64,000 nt of DNA from Bacteroidota bacterium (GTDB lineage Bacteria; Bacteroidota; Bacteroidia; Chitinophagales; BACL12), in NCBI GenBank assembly GCA_016715425.1, contig JADKAC010000005.1:372001-436000 (forward strand). Direction: 5' to 3'. Positions 27,074-35,164 of this stretch are shown piece after piece. Every line of letters starts with the position of its first letter. Positions within the stretch are counted from its first letter, which is position 1. The translations under genes were made by a program, and so were the position numbers. The notes under the pieces are model-generated. The model was not told the DNA's origin. It searched no databases and was given only the letters and a program-made list of their open reading frames with translations.

Positions 27074-28437
27074 GCAGTACAATACAATATACAAATCTGA
27101 AACGCATATACTTTATCGGTATAGGTGGGATTGGTATGAGTGCACTTGCAAGATATTTTCATTTCAATAATGTAGTTGTAACCGGATATGATCGCACAGA
27201 AACTGCACTCACAAAACAATTGCAACAAGAAGGAATTGCTATTCATTTTACAGATGATATTGCACTTGCAGATTTAAATGCTGACTTAATTATTTATACA
27301 CCTGCTATTCCAAAAGAGCATAAAGAGTATAATTACTTTTTGGCAAATGGATATCCAATTAGAAAACGTGCACAAGTGTTGGGTGAATTATCTGCAAGCA
27401 AGTTTACAATTGCAATTGCGGGTTCACATGGAAAAACTACGGTGAGTTCCATGATTGCATGGATATTAAAACACAGTGGTTATGATTGCACTGCTTTTCT
27501 CGGTGGAATCAGTGCGAATTTTAATTCCAATTTCGTTGCGGGTAAAAATGATGTAATGGTAATTGAAGCCGATGAATTTGATCGTTCGTTTTTGCAGTTA
27601 CATCCCGATATTGCAGTAATCACTGCAGTTGATTCTGATCATCTTGAAATTTATGGAACGCAGCAAGAATTGGAAAAAACATTTACCGAATTTGCACATC
27701 AGGTAACAGAGAAAGGTAAGGTAGTTTTAAAATCTTCACTGCCAATTTTAAAAAATATAAAAAGAGAAAAATATAGCTATTCAATAAATGATACCAATGC
27801 AGATTTATTTGTAGCCGATTATAAAATCACCTTGAGTGGTTCGCAGGTAAGATTAAATAATGGGATGCAATACAAATTGATTTATCCCGGAATTCACAAT
27901 ATCGAAAATTCAGTTGCCGCTTCCAGTGTTGCATTATTACTTGGTATTGAAAAAAATAACATTATTTCTGCACTGAATGTATTCAATGGTGTACACCGCA
28001 GATTTGAAATTATGTATCAAAATGATGCAATAGTTTTCATTGATGATTACGCTCATCATCCGGAAGAGATTGCAATGTTTTTAAAAAGTGTAAGAGCAAT
28101 TTATACCGGTAAAAAAATTACTGCAATTTTTCAACCGCACTTATTTACAAGAACAAGAGATTTGGCAGAAGGATTTTCTGAGAGCTTATCTATTGCAGAT
28201 GAAGTATTGTTGTTGCCCATTTATCCGGCAAGAGAATTACCCATTGAAGGAGTGAGCAGCGCAATGATTTACAACAATATTCTTTCGCCTTCAAAGCATT
28301 TAATGGAGAAAGAAAATTTATTGGAATACATACAAACACAACCGCTGGAAATAGTGTGTACAATAGGTGCCGGAGATATAGATAAACTGGTGGAACCCAT
28401 TGCTAGAACACTCAAACAAAAAAATCCGCAGCTATGA
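27070..28437 (+). CDS. murC: UDP-MurNAc:L-alanine ligase MurC
   Basis: 455 aa. It adds the first amino acid to UDP-MurNAc. N-terminal YFIGIGGIGMSALA (about 14-27); P-loop IAGSHGKTTVSSMI (about 114-127); MurC-typical EADEFDRSFL, VHRRFE and DDYAHHPEEI motifs. It overlaps both neighbours by 4 nt (ATGA type), so translation is coupled through murG-murC-ftsQ. Confidence 0.97.
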   Translation: MSSTIQYTNLKRIYFIGIGGIGMSALARYFHFNNVVVTGYDRTETALTKQLQQEGIAIHFTDDIALADLNADLIIYTPAIPKEHKEYNYFLANGYPIRKRAQVLGELSASKFTIAIAGSHGKTTVSSMIAWILKHSGYDCTAFLGGISANFNSNFVAGKNDVMVIEADEFDRSFLQLHPDIAVITAVDSDHLEIYGTQQELEKTFTEFAHQVTEKGKVVLKSSLPILKNIKREKYSYSINDTNADLFVADYKITLSGSQVRLNNGMQYKLIYPGIHNIENSVAASSVALLLGIEKNNIISALNVFNGVHRRFEIMYQNDAIVFIDDYAHHPEEIAMFLKSVRAIYTGKKITAIFQPHLFTRTRDLAEGFSESLSIADEVLLLPIYPARELPIEGVSSAMIYNNILSPSKHLMEKENLLEYIQTQPLEIVCTIGAGDIDKLVEPIARTLKQKNPQL

Positions 28438-29222
28438 AAGAGAAACAGAGTACATCAAAAATATTGGGATATACTTTCGCACTTGTAGGGGTGGTAGCTA
28501 TCCTGTTTTTAATGGCATTTAATTCTGAACGGCAATTGAAAAGTGCATGTGGTAAAATTGATATTTCTTTTAATAGCAGCCAGGAATTATTTTTTCTGGA
28601 GACTTCAGATATTGAAGCAATACTTCATAAAACTATTGATACAAGTTTTACAGATCAATCTATTAAATACGTAGATCTTTCAGAGATGGAATTTGCTATT
28701 GAACAAAATCCATTTGTTGCAAAAGCAGATATGTTTATTGATATGCAGGGGAATTTACATGTAGCTATTACTCAGAAGCAACCTATAGCAAGGATTATCA
28801 ACAAAAATGGTGTGAATTATTATATAGATAAAGAGGGTAAAAAATTTCCGGTTAGTAATAAATTTACCTCCAGAGTAATTGTGATAAACGGCAATATAAA
28901 TGAAGATCTTAAAAATCCGGAGTTATTAACAACACAAGAAATGCAAAATGCATTTTCACTTGTAAATTTCATCCATAAAAATGATTTGTGGAATGCGCAG
29001 ATTGAACAGATTTATGTAAACACACTTGGAGAGTTTGAGTTAGTACCGAAATTGGGAGATCACATTATTCAATTTGGATCCGCTGAAAACATGGAAAATA
29101 AATTTGATAAACTGGAAGTGTTCTATAAAAAGGGACTAAGTTATGTGGGATGGGAAAAGTATTCAACAATTAACCTGATGTACGACTCGCTGGTAGTGTG
29201 CACTAAAAAACAAGCATTATGA
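28434..29222 (+). CDS. ftsQ: FtsQ/DivIB-like division protein
   Basis: 262 aa. A short cytoplasmic N-terminus, one membrane span (about 10-27) and a periplasmic POTRA-like domain (SSQELFFLETSDIEAIL, about 44-60), then FVAKADMFIDMQGNLHVAITQKQP. FtsQ sequences diverge widely; the call rests on this topology and on position between murC and ftsA. FtsQ links early and late divisome components through FtsB/FtsL. It overlaps ftsA by 4 nt. Confidence 0.9.
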   Translation: MKEKQSTSKILGYTFALVGVVAILFLMAFNSERQLKSACGKIDISFNSSQELFFLETSDIEAILHKTIDTSFTDQSIKYVDLSEMEFAIEQNPFVAKADMFIDMQGNLHVAITQKQPIARIINKNGVNYYIDKEGKKFPVSNKFTSRVIVINGNINEDLKNPELLTTQEMQNAFSLVNFIHKNDLWNAQIEQIYVNTLGEFELVPKLGDHIIQFGSAENMENKFDKLEVFYKKGLSYVGWEKYSTINLMYDSLVVCTKKQAL

Positions 29223-30568
29223 GTAAATCACCTGAACGGATTATTACAGGATTAGATATTGGAACTACAAAAATCTGCGCCATTATCGGCCGAATGAATA
29301 TGCATGGAAAAATTGAAGTGCTAGGCATTGGAAAAGCAGATTCATTTGGCGTAATGAGAGGTGTGGTTGCCAATATTGATAAAACTGTGGAAGCAATAAA
29401 ATGTGCAGTAAAAGAAGCAGAAGAAAAATCAGGACAAAAAGTTACTGAAGTGTATGTGGGAATTGCAGGGCAACATATTAAAAGTTTACAACACAGAGAT
29501 ATTATCACACGAGATAATCCGGATGCAGAAATTGATAATAATGATATCAATCGTTTGATTGAAAATATGCGTAAGATTTCTTTGAATCCGGGGGATAGAA
29601 TTATTCATGTTTTACCACAGGAATTTCAAGTAGATCATGAACACGGAATAAAAAATCCGGTAGGTATGTGTGGTGTGCGCATCGAAGCAAACTTTCATAT
29701 TATCACCGGACAGATTGCTGCAGCAAGAAATATTTTTCGCTGTGTAGAACGTGCCGGTTTAAAAGCAATGGATTTAATATTAGAACCACTTGCATCTTCT
29801 GCAGCTGTATTAAGTGAAGAAGAATTGGAAGCTGGTGTCGCATTAGTTGATATTGGTGGAGGCACTACAGATATTGCAATTTTTCAGGATGGCATAATCC
29901 GACATACTGCCGTAATTCCAATTGGTGGAAATATTGTTACAGAAGATATTAAAGAAGGTTGTAAAATAATGAAGAACCAGGCAGAAGCTTTGAAGGTGAG
30001 GTTTGGTTCAGCACTCGCTACTGAAACTCCTTCAAACGAATTAATTTCTATTCCCGGAATTAAAGGAAGAGAGCCGAAAGAAATTCGCATGGATAATCTT
30101 GCCCGTATTATTCAAGCGAGAATGGAAGAAATTTTAGAGCATGTATTTTATGAAATTAAATTAAGCGGCTACAACAAAAAATTAATCGGTGGTATTGTAA
30201 TTACCGGTGGTGGATCGCAAGTAAAACATCTCGTGCAATTAGTAGAATATGTAACCGGTTTAGATACTCGAATTGGTTATCCTATTGAACATCTCACTCA
30301 AACAAAATTTGAAGAAATTCATCATCCGATGTATGCAACAGGTGTGGGATTAATTCTAAAAGGATTTGAAGCTAATCGCAAACAAGAACCTGAACCGGTG
30401 GAAATAGCAGTAGCCGCAGAGCTTGAAGAAGCAATGAAAAATGAAATGCACACCGAAGAAATTAAAGAAGAAAAACAAACCAATAAAGAAAGAAAAGGGT
30501 GGTTCAATAATTTATTGAATACCACCAAACGTTGGTTTGAAGATGATGACACAAAAGATTTTAATTAA
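29219..30568 (+). CDS. ftsA: Cell division protein FtsA
   Basis: 449 aa, actin-like ATPase that tethers FtsZ to the membrane. Phosphate-1 motif GLDIGTTKICAIIG (about 10-23), SHS2/1C domain region, LVDIGGGTTDIAI (about 209) and ITGGGSQ (about 327). The C-terminus is longer than in E. coli and ends in a charged linker followed by KGWFNNLLNTTKRWFEDD, a plausible amphipathic membrane-targeting helix. A 43-nt gap separates it from ftsZ. Confidence 0.96.
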   Translation: MSKSPERIITGLDIGTTKICAIIGRMNMHGKIEVLGIGKADSFGVMRGVVANIDKTVEAIKCAVKEAEEKSGQKVTEVYVGIAGQHIKSLQHRDIITRDNPDAEIDNNDINRLIENMRKISLNPGDRIIHVLPQEFQVDHEHGIKNPVGMCGVRIEANFHIITGQIAAARNIFRCVERAGLKAMDLILEPLASSAAVLSEEELEAGVALVDIGGGTTDIAIFQDGIIRHTAVIPIGGNIVTEDIKEGCKIMKNQAEALKVRFGSALATETPSNELISIPGIKGREPKEIRMDNLARIIQARMEEILEHVFYEIKLSGYNKKLIGGIVITGGGSQVKHLVQLVEYVTGLDTRIGYPIEHLTQTKFEEIHHPMYATGVGLILKGFEANRKQEPEPVEIAVAAELEEAMKNEMHTEEIKEEKQTNKERKGWFNNLLNTTKRWFEDDDTKDFN

Positions 30569-30611
30569 AAATAATAATTGAACAAACCATTCCGGATAAA
30601 ATATTAAACCT

Positions 30612-32234
30612 ATGTATTTCGATTTGCCAAAAGAACAATCCTCAATCATTAAAGTAATCGGCGTTGGCGGCGGTGGCTGCAATGCTGTTAATCACATGTT
30701 CCATCAAGGAATAAAAGATGTGAATTTTGTAATTTGTAATACCGATAGTCAAGCATTGGATGCCAGTCCGGTTGCAAATAAAATTCAATTAGGACCAAGC
30801 CTTACAAAAGGCAGAGGTGCGGGTTCTCATCCAAGTGTTGGAAAGGATGCCACAATGGAATCTTTACAGGAAATAAAAGAAATTCTGGAGAAGAATACGG
30901 AGATGGTTTTCATTACCGCAGGTATGGGTGGCGGAACTGGAACTGGTGGTGCTCCGGTGATTGCAAAAACTGCAAAAGATTTAGGTATTCTTACTATTGG
31001 TATTGTAACAATTCCATTTGGTTTTGAAGGAAGAAGAAGAAAGAATCAAGCGTTGGAAGGTTTGGAAGATTTAAAAGATAATGTGGATGCAATTCTTATT
31101 GTTTCCAATGATAAGTTGCGGGAGATTTATGGCAACCTTCCCTTCAATGAAGCATTTGCAAAAGCAGATGATATATTGACAACAGCAGCTAAAGGCATTG
31201 CTGAAATAATTACAATTCCAGGTTATGTAAATGTGGATTTTGAAGATGTGAAAACTGTATTGCGCAAGAGTGGTTTGGCAATCATGGGATCAGCAATTGC
31301 AAGTGGCGATAATCGTGCTTTTGAAGCGGTGGAAAATGCTTTAAAATCACCTTTGTTAAACGACAATGAAATTAGTGGAGCAAAAAGTATTTTATTAAAT
31401 ATTTCCTCCGGAAGTAAACCTGTGTTAATGGATGAAATTTCTGAGATAACAGAATATGTTCAAGATGCTGCCGGTTATGATTGTGATATTATCTGGGGTA
31501 ATTGTAACGATCCGAATTTGGGAGAAAATTTAATGGTAACAATTATTGCAACAGGTTTTGAAACAGATATAGAACGTACAAAGAGATTGAAGGAAAAAAA
31601 CTTAAAAGTAAATTTTTTAGAAGAAAATAAATCAGCACCCAAAGCTTCTACAAAAGTTTTATCGTCAAAAGCAATTGTAGATCCGAATGAAATGCGTGTA
31701 GAGAAAATAGAACCTCCACAGGAAGATTCGAATGCAAAACAATTTACGTTTGAATTCGACAGTATTCAAAATGAATTCGAACCAAAAAAAGATATTCCTG
31801 AAATCACTTCCTTTTTTAATCCATTAGTAGAACCAATTGCAAAATCGGATGAGAATGAAAAAGATGATTTTGATTTTATAATTAAAAATACTGTTGAAGA
31901 AGAAGAAGAAGAAACCCAGGTTGAAGATGAGCAAGAACAAATTCCACCAACAGCAAAGCAATTACCTGCCTCTGACGAAATAAATAATGATGACAAAATG
32001 CGTTTTGTTTCTGCCTCTAATGATGAAAGAGTTAAGCGATTAAAGTCAATGAGTTTGAAGCTCAACAATCTGGATGAATTGGAAAAGGTGCCTGCATATT
32101 TACGCCGTCAGGTTGATCTGGAAAATACGCAGAATTCTTCTGAGAATAATTTTTCTAAATACACTGTTTCCGGTAATGAGAACGGTCCGGAGTTTAGAAA
32201 GAACAATTCTTTTCTGCACGATAATGTAGATTGA
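30612..32234 (+). CDS. ftsZ: Cell division protein FtsZ
   Basis: 540 aa tubulin-like GTPase that forms the Z ring. GTP-binding signatures: VIGVGGGGCNAVNHM (about 15-29) and AGMGGGTGTGGAPVIA (about 103-118). The T7-loop region follows. The globular core ends near residue 335 and is followed by a long disordered acidic linker (about 335-480, with a run of Glu near residue 430). A conserved segment, LDELEKVPAYLRR (about 492-504), lies near the C-terminus. The long linker is common in Bacteroidota. Last gene of the dcw cluster; no clear terminator is seen in the 171 nt that follow. Confidence 0.97.
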   Translation: MYFDLPKEQSSIIKVIGVGGGGCNAVNHMFHQGIKDVNFVICNTDSQALDASPVANKIQLGPSLTKGRGAGSHPSVGKDATMESLQEIKEILEKNTEMVFITAGMGGGTGTGGAPVIAKTAKDLGILTIGIVTIPFGFEGRRRKNQALEGLEDLKDNVDAILIVSNDKLREIYGNLPFNEAFAKADDILTTAAKGIAEIITIPGYVNVDFEDVKTVLRKSGLAIMGSAIASGDNRAFEAVENALKSPLLNDNEISGAKSILLNISSGSKPVLMDEISEITEYVQDAAGYDCDIIWGNCNDPNLGENLMVTIIATGFETDIERTKRLKEKNLKVNFLEENKSAPKASTKVLSSKAIVDPNEMRVEKIEPPQEDSNAKQFTFEFDSIQNEFEPKKDIPEITSFFNPLVEPIAKSDENEKDDFDFIIKNTVEEEEEETQVEDEQEQIPPTAKQLPASDEINNDDKMRFVSASNDERVKRLKSMSLKLNNLDELEKVPAYLRRQVDLENTQNSSENNFSKYTVSGNENGPEFRKNNSFLHDNVD

Positions 32235-32405
32235 TAAGGCTGTCGGTAAGAATATTTCTTATTAACCTAAATTACAGATTGCAATAGGACTCCACATCTT
32301 AGCACTAAGTCAAGAAAAAGTTAAATTCACAATTGTTCTGTGAAATAAATTCCATTATAGTAAAGTGTATTGGAATGAGTTGGTATTTTTAATCAATTCA
32401 TAAAT

Positions 32406-33731
32406 ATGCGACTGAAACTCTTTTTATTGTTATCTACTTATTTGTCCTTCAATATAATATATGCACAGGACTTACAATCATTTATCGGAGTGGATGAATT
32501 GCCCGCAGATGATGCAGTTATTTGCGAAATCCCTTTGGCAGATCCCGAATTGGAAGGGATTTATGAAGCGGATACAATTCACGATTTCAGGCTATATGAT
32601 TTATATGAAAATGAGTATGTAATGTCGGATATTTTGCAAGAAAAAAAACCGGTATTATTAATTAGTTGCAGCTACACATGTTTTGTTTTTCGTAGTCGAA
32701 TTGAAAGAATAAATTATCTGAATTCAATATATGGCGATAGCTTAAATATATATTTAGTTTATACTGTAGAAGCACATCCTGTTACTGATATCAGTCCCTA
32801 TTTTGGATATGTGAATACAAGCTCACATAATTATGAGGATAATGTGTTATACCGTCAGCCCACAACATATTTACAGCGCAAACATATCGTACATGATATG
32901 TTGCAAAGAGAAACTATATCAGTACCTGTTTTAATTGATGGTCCATGTAATTATTGGTGGGAGAATTTTGGTAAATCGCCTAACTGTGCTTTTTTAATTG
33001 ATACCAACGGAATTGTTTTTGAAGCGGAAAAATGGTTTGATAGATTTCCTGATGATATTCAAATGAGCATACAAGAAATATTGGAAGAAACGGTAGTTCC
33101 AAAGGATACTGTTTATGGTGAAGTGGAATTTCCGCAAAGTTCTACAGATTGTATTTCCGATGAGCCGGGTGCTATAATTTTTGCCGGTGATTATGTTGTT
33201 AATAATGATGTTTCAGAAGCAATAATTGATATATCTATTTCTGATTTAGAATTACCTGCCGATTGGAATTTTTCCATCTGTACAGATGTGTGTTATCCTC
33301 CCGGAATTGATTCCGTTACTATGGTTATTGAACCGGGTGATTCCATGTTACTTAGTGTGCATTTTTATACTTCCGAAATACCAAATGAATTTAGCAGCAT
33401 AACAATGGAATTGCAAAATCAAAAAATATTTGAAAACAGAACTGCTTTTGCAGTGAATGCTTGCACTACCGAAAAAGAAACGGTAGAAGAGGAGGCGACT
33501 GTAATCGAATTATATCCTAATCCTGCATCCGAGCAATTATTTATAAATAGTGCGGATGCGTTTATTACTGATGTGCAACTCTATCAAATCAACGGACAAT
33601 TAATGTATGAAAACAATTCATCTGCAAATGCAATCCAAATGGATGTGCGCAATTTTCCTGTAGGAATTTATTTTCTGCATTATGTAATTGGTGATTCAAA
33701 ACATTCTGAATTAATTGCAATTACTCACTAA
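32406..33731 (+). CDS. Deiodinase-like thioredoxin-fold protein with T9SS sorting domain
   Basis: 441 aa. Signal peptide about 1-20 (ends IYAQ-D). Residues about 55-220 resemble the iodothyronine-deiodinase branch of the thioredoxin fold: a HDFRLYDLYENEY strand pair, the redox site S-C88-SYT-C92-F, then LVYTVEAHP like the EEAHP of deiodinases, and a final CAFLIDTNGIVFEAEKWF strand. Residues about 235-350 are Ig-like. The last 75 form a T9SS type-A domain (IELYPNPASEQLFI). The vertebrate selenocysteine position is Cys here. It is probably an exported redox or thiol protein; the substrate is unknown. Confidence 0.75.
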   Translation: MRLKLFLLLSTYLSFNIIYAQDLQSFIGVDELPADDAVICEIPLADPELEGIYEADTIHDFRLYDLYENEYVMSDILQEKKPVLLISCSYTCFVFRSRIERINYLNSIYGDSLNIYLVYTVEAHPVTDISPYFGYVNTSSHNYEDNVLYRQPTTYLQRKHIVHDMLQRETISVPVLIDGPCNYWWENFGKSPNCAFLIDTNGIVFEAEKWFDRFPDDIQMSIQEILEETVVPKDTVYGEVEFPQSSTDCISDEPGAIIFAGDYVVNNDVSEAIIDISISDLELPADWNFSICTDVCYPPGIDSVTMVIEPGDSMLLSVHFYTSEIPNEFSSITMELQNQKIFENRTAFAVNACTTEKETVEEEATVIELYPNPASEQLFINSADAFITDVQLYQINGQLMYENNSSANAIQMDVRNFPVGIYFLHYVIGDSKHSELIAITH

Positions 33732-33747
33732 GCAATTTCTGAATAAT

Positions 33748-34095
33748 TTATTGTAACCAACCGAGGTGTGTATGCTTAAAATTATCCGGCATTTTTAATC
33801 CATAACCAAACATGCGATCCATACTGGAATGTCCGAATAATAATATTCCGGAAAATGTAAGAGTGTCATTTTGTAAATACATACCTAGTATCCAAACTAT
33901 TATTGCAATGCCTTTATGGTGAAATACATTATAAGTAATGCTTCCTGTTTTTGTATTAATTAAATAACCAATCATTCCAATATCAGGAGCTAATAACAAT
34001 GCCCAGAATAGCCAACCTGCAAAAGGTAATTGATAGGATAAATAAATTGCCAGAATAAACATTCCAGCCTCTTCAATTTTTATTAAGTTTTTCAT
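33748..34095 (-). CDS. DUF4260-like small membrane protein
   Basis: 115 aa with about four hydrophobic segments. The pattern LLAPDIGMIGYLINTKTGSITYNVFHHKG, then FGHSSMDRMFGYGLKMPDNFKHTHLG, is the DUF4260 signature; the His/Asp-rich C-terminus is conserved. Function unknown; an integral inner-membrane protein. It is convergent with the preceding T9SS gene (16-nt gap), and its upstream side borders the palindromic repeat region. Confidence 0.82.
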   Translation of the reverse strand: MKNLIKIEEAGMFILAIYLSYQLPFAGWLFWALLLAPDIGMIGYLINTKTGSITYNVFHHKGIAIIVWILGMYLQNDTLTFSGILLFGHSSMDRMFGYGLKMPDNFKHTHLGWLQ

Positions 34096-34203
34096 AAATG
34101 CAGGTCTTGATTTTTATAAGGGTAATATTATTCAATTATATAAATAGACATAAATTTAAATTCTCTTTCTATTGAAGTATTGAAGATATATTAATATTTA
34201 TTT

Positions 34204-34223
34204 CCCCCGGTTTTAACCGAGGG
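34204..34223. repeat. CCCTCGG-type palindrome, copy 1
   Basis: 20-nt palindrome reading into AACCGAGGG, followed by GGGCAATAT. It differs by one base (C for T) from copies 2 and 3 at 34987 and 35065. Confidence 0.75.
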
Positions 34224-34319
34224 AAAAAGGGCAATATATTATGTGATCTTAAATTTCTATTTTCTTGATGCTATGAAGATTTGTTGATTTTTATTTAATC
34301 CTTTTTCCCTCCCTTAAAA

Positions 34320-34355
34320 GTTTACCTGCCGAAGGAAGTTTACCTGCCGAAGGAA
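34320..34355. repeat. Tandem pair of GTTTACCTGCCGAAGGAA elements
   Basis: The same 18-nt sequence occurs twice head to tail (34320-34337, 34338-34355). It sits between CCCTCCCTTAAAA and GGGGGAGGGA, which are themselves near-complementary, so the element appears inserted into an older palindrome. Confidence 0.75.
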
Positions 34356-34549
34356 GGGGGGAGGGAAATAAATTCTTTCAAATTGTGCTATGAAATGTAT
34401 TGTGGATTTGTTTTTCTTTTTTAGACCCTCTCCTTACTCTCCCTCAAACAGGGAGAGCGATAAACTCTCCTAATCTTGATGTCTTTTCATCATATTGATA
34501 TTTTTTAATTCTTATTATAGAATGATTGATAGTAATTGATAATACTAAT

Positions 34550-34629
34550 TGTTTGATAGAACAACTGCTTAAACGTCTTCCCCCCGCCTTCGGCGGGTAA
34601 ACTTTTTAAGGGAAGATAAGAGATGGGTC
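34550..34629. repeat. Dispersed repeat unit, copy 1
   Basis: The segment from TTGATAGAACAACTGC to AGATGGGTCAAA recurs at about 34842-34939. It contains CGTCTTCCCC, a hairpin CCCGCC-TTC-GGCGGG (34583-34597) continuing into GTAAAC, and GGGAAGATAAGAG. Confidence 0.7.
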
Positions 34630-34695
34630 AAAACAATTGACAATGGACAATGGACAGTTGACAATGGAAAAAAATTAACCTTTCTCATTATCCTT

Positions 34696-34760
34696 AGATT
34701 GCTTCGTCATCCACTGCGTTCCTTTTTAGTTTACCTACCGAAGGCAGGCAATGACGCACA
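34696..34760. repeat. Nested repeat: GATTGCTTCGTCAT element carrying a GTTTACCTACCGAAGGCAGG insert
   Basis: The outer sequence AGATTGCTTCGTCAT ... CAATGACGCA is a widespread bacterial palindromic repeat. Between its arms lies GTTTACCTACCGAAGGCAGG (34729-34748), a variant of the element at 34320. Confidence 0.6.
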
Positions 34761-34841
34761 GATTTGAGATTTGAAGTAGTATTGAAAATTCAAAAAAAGT
34801 CACTTATTTATTTTGAATTTAAAATGTTTTATTACTCTACA

Positions 34842-34939
34842 ATTTGATAGAACAAATGCATAAACGTCTTCCCCCTCCTTCGGCGGGTAAACGTTTAAGC
34901 TTGCCTACCGTATGCAGGGGAAGATAAGAGATGGGTCAA
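34842..34939. repeat. Dispersed repeat unit, copy 2, with an extra insertion
   Basis: Same unit as 34550-34629 but with about 20 additional bases (GCTTGCCTACCGTATGCAGG, about 34899-34918) before GGAAGATAAGAGATGGGTCAAA. Confidence 0.7.
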
Positions 34940-34970
34940 ATAAAAGGGAAATAAATTGTTTTTGAATGTG

Positions 34971-35006
34971 ATGTATTTATCCATTTCCCTCGGTTTTAAC
35001 CGAGGG
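34971..35006. repeat. CCCTCGG-type palindrome, copy 2, with flanking direct repeat
   Basis: GATGTATTTATCCATTT plus the palindrome at 34987-35006. The whole segment recurs at 35048-35084 (spacing about 78 nt). Confidence 0.75.
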
Positions 35007-35047
35007 CTAATTGGCAATAAATTATCTATTAGGAAATAATTTATATT

Positions 35048-35084
35048 GATGTATTTATCCATTTCCCTCGGTTTTAACCGAGGG
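35048..35084. repeat. CCCTCGG-type palindrome, copy 3, with flanking direct repeat
   Basis: Second occurrence of the GATGTATTTATCCATTT-palindrome segment; the palindrome itself is 35065-35084. Confidence 0.75.
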
Positions 35085-35111
35085 AAAACGGGCAATATCT
35101 TGATAATTCAT

Positions 35112-35143
35112 AAAAAAAAATGCCCCGCATTGTATGCAGGGCA
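35112..35143 (-). terminator. Terminator of lpd
   Basis: On the minus strand a 10-bp stem (one G-U pair, 35121-35143, core TGCCCTGCAT/ATGCGGGGCA) is followed by nine U (35112-35120). It lies 21 nt past the lpd stop. Confidence 0.85.
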
Positions 35144-35164
35144 ATATTATAAATGAATAAATTA

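Larger units (their letters stand above)
34096..35111. other. Gene-free region of about 1 kb packed with short palindromic repeats
   Basis: No credible gene; the longest open frame (34895-35095, minus) is made almost wholly of repeat sequence. It holds three copies of a CCCTCGGTT/AACCGAGGG palindrome, two copies of a roughly 75-nt unit, several GTTTACCTGCCGAAGG elements, a CTCTCCCT/AGGGAGAG hairpin (34437-34457) and a GACAATGG-type tandem stretch (about 34638-34667). Confidence 0.8.

Noticed and set aside
34320..35084. Possible CRISPR array in the repeat-rich region
   Set aside because: Repeats are irregular in spacing and length and mostly palindromic, there are no uniform spacers, and no cas genes are in the window.
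34895..35095. 66-codon minus-strand ORF in the repeat region
   Set aside because: Its translation is an internal repeat (FPRLKPREMDKYI twice) created by the palindromic direct repeats; no protein features.
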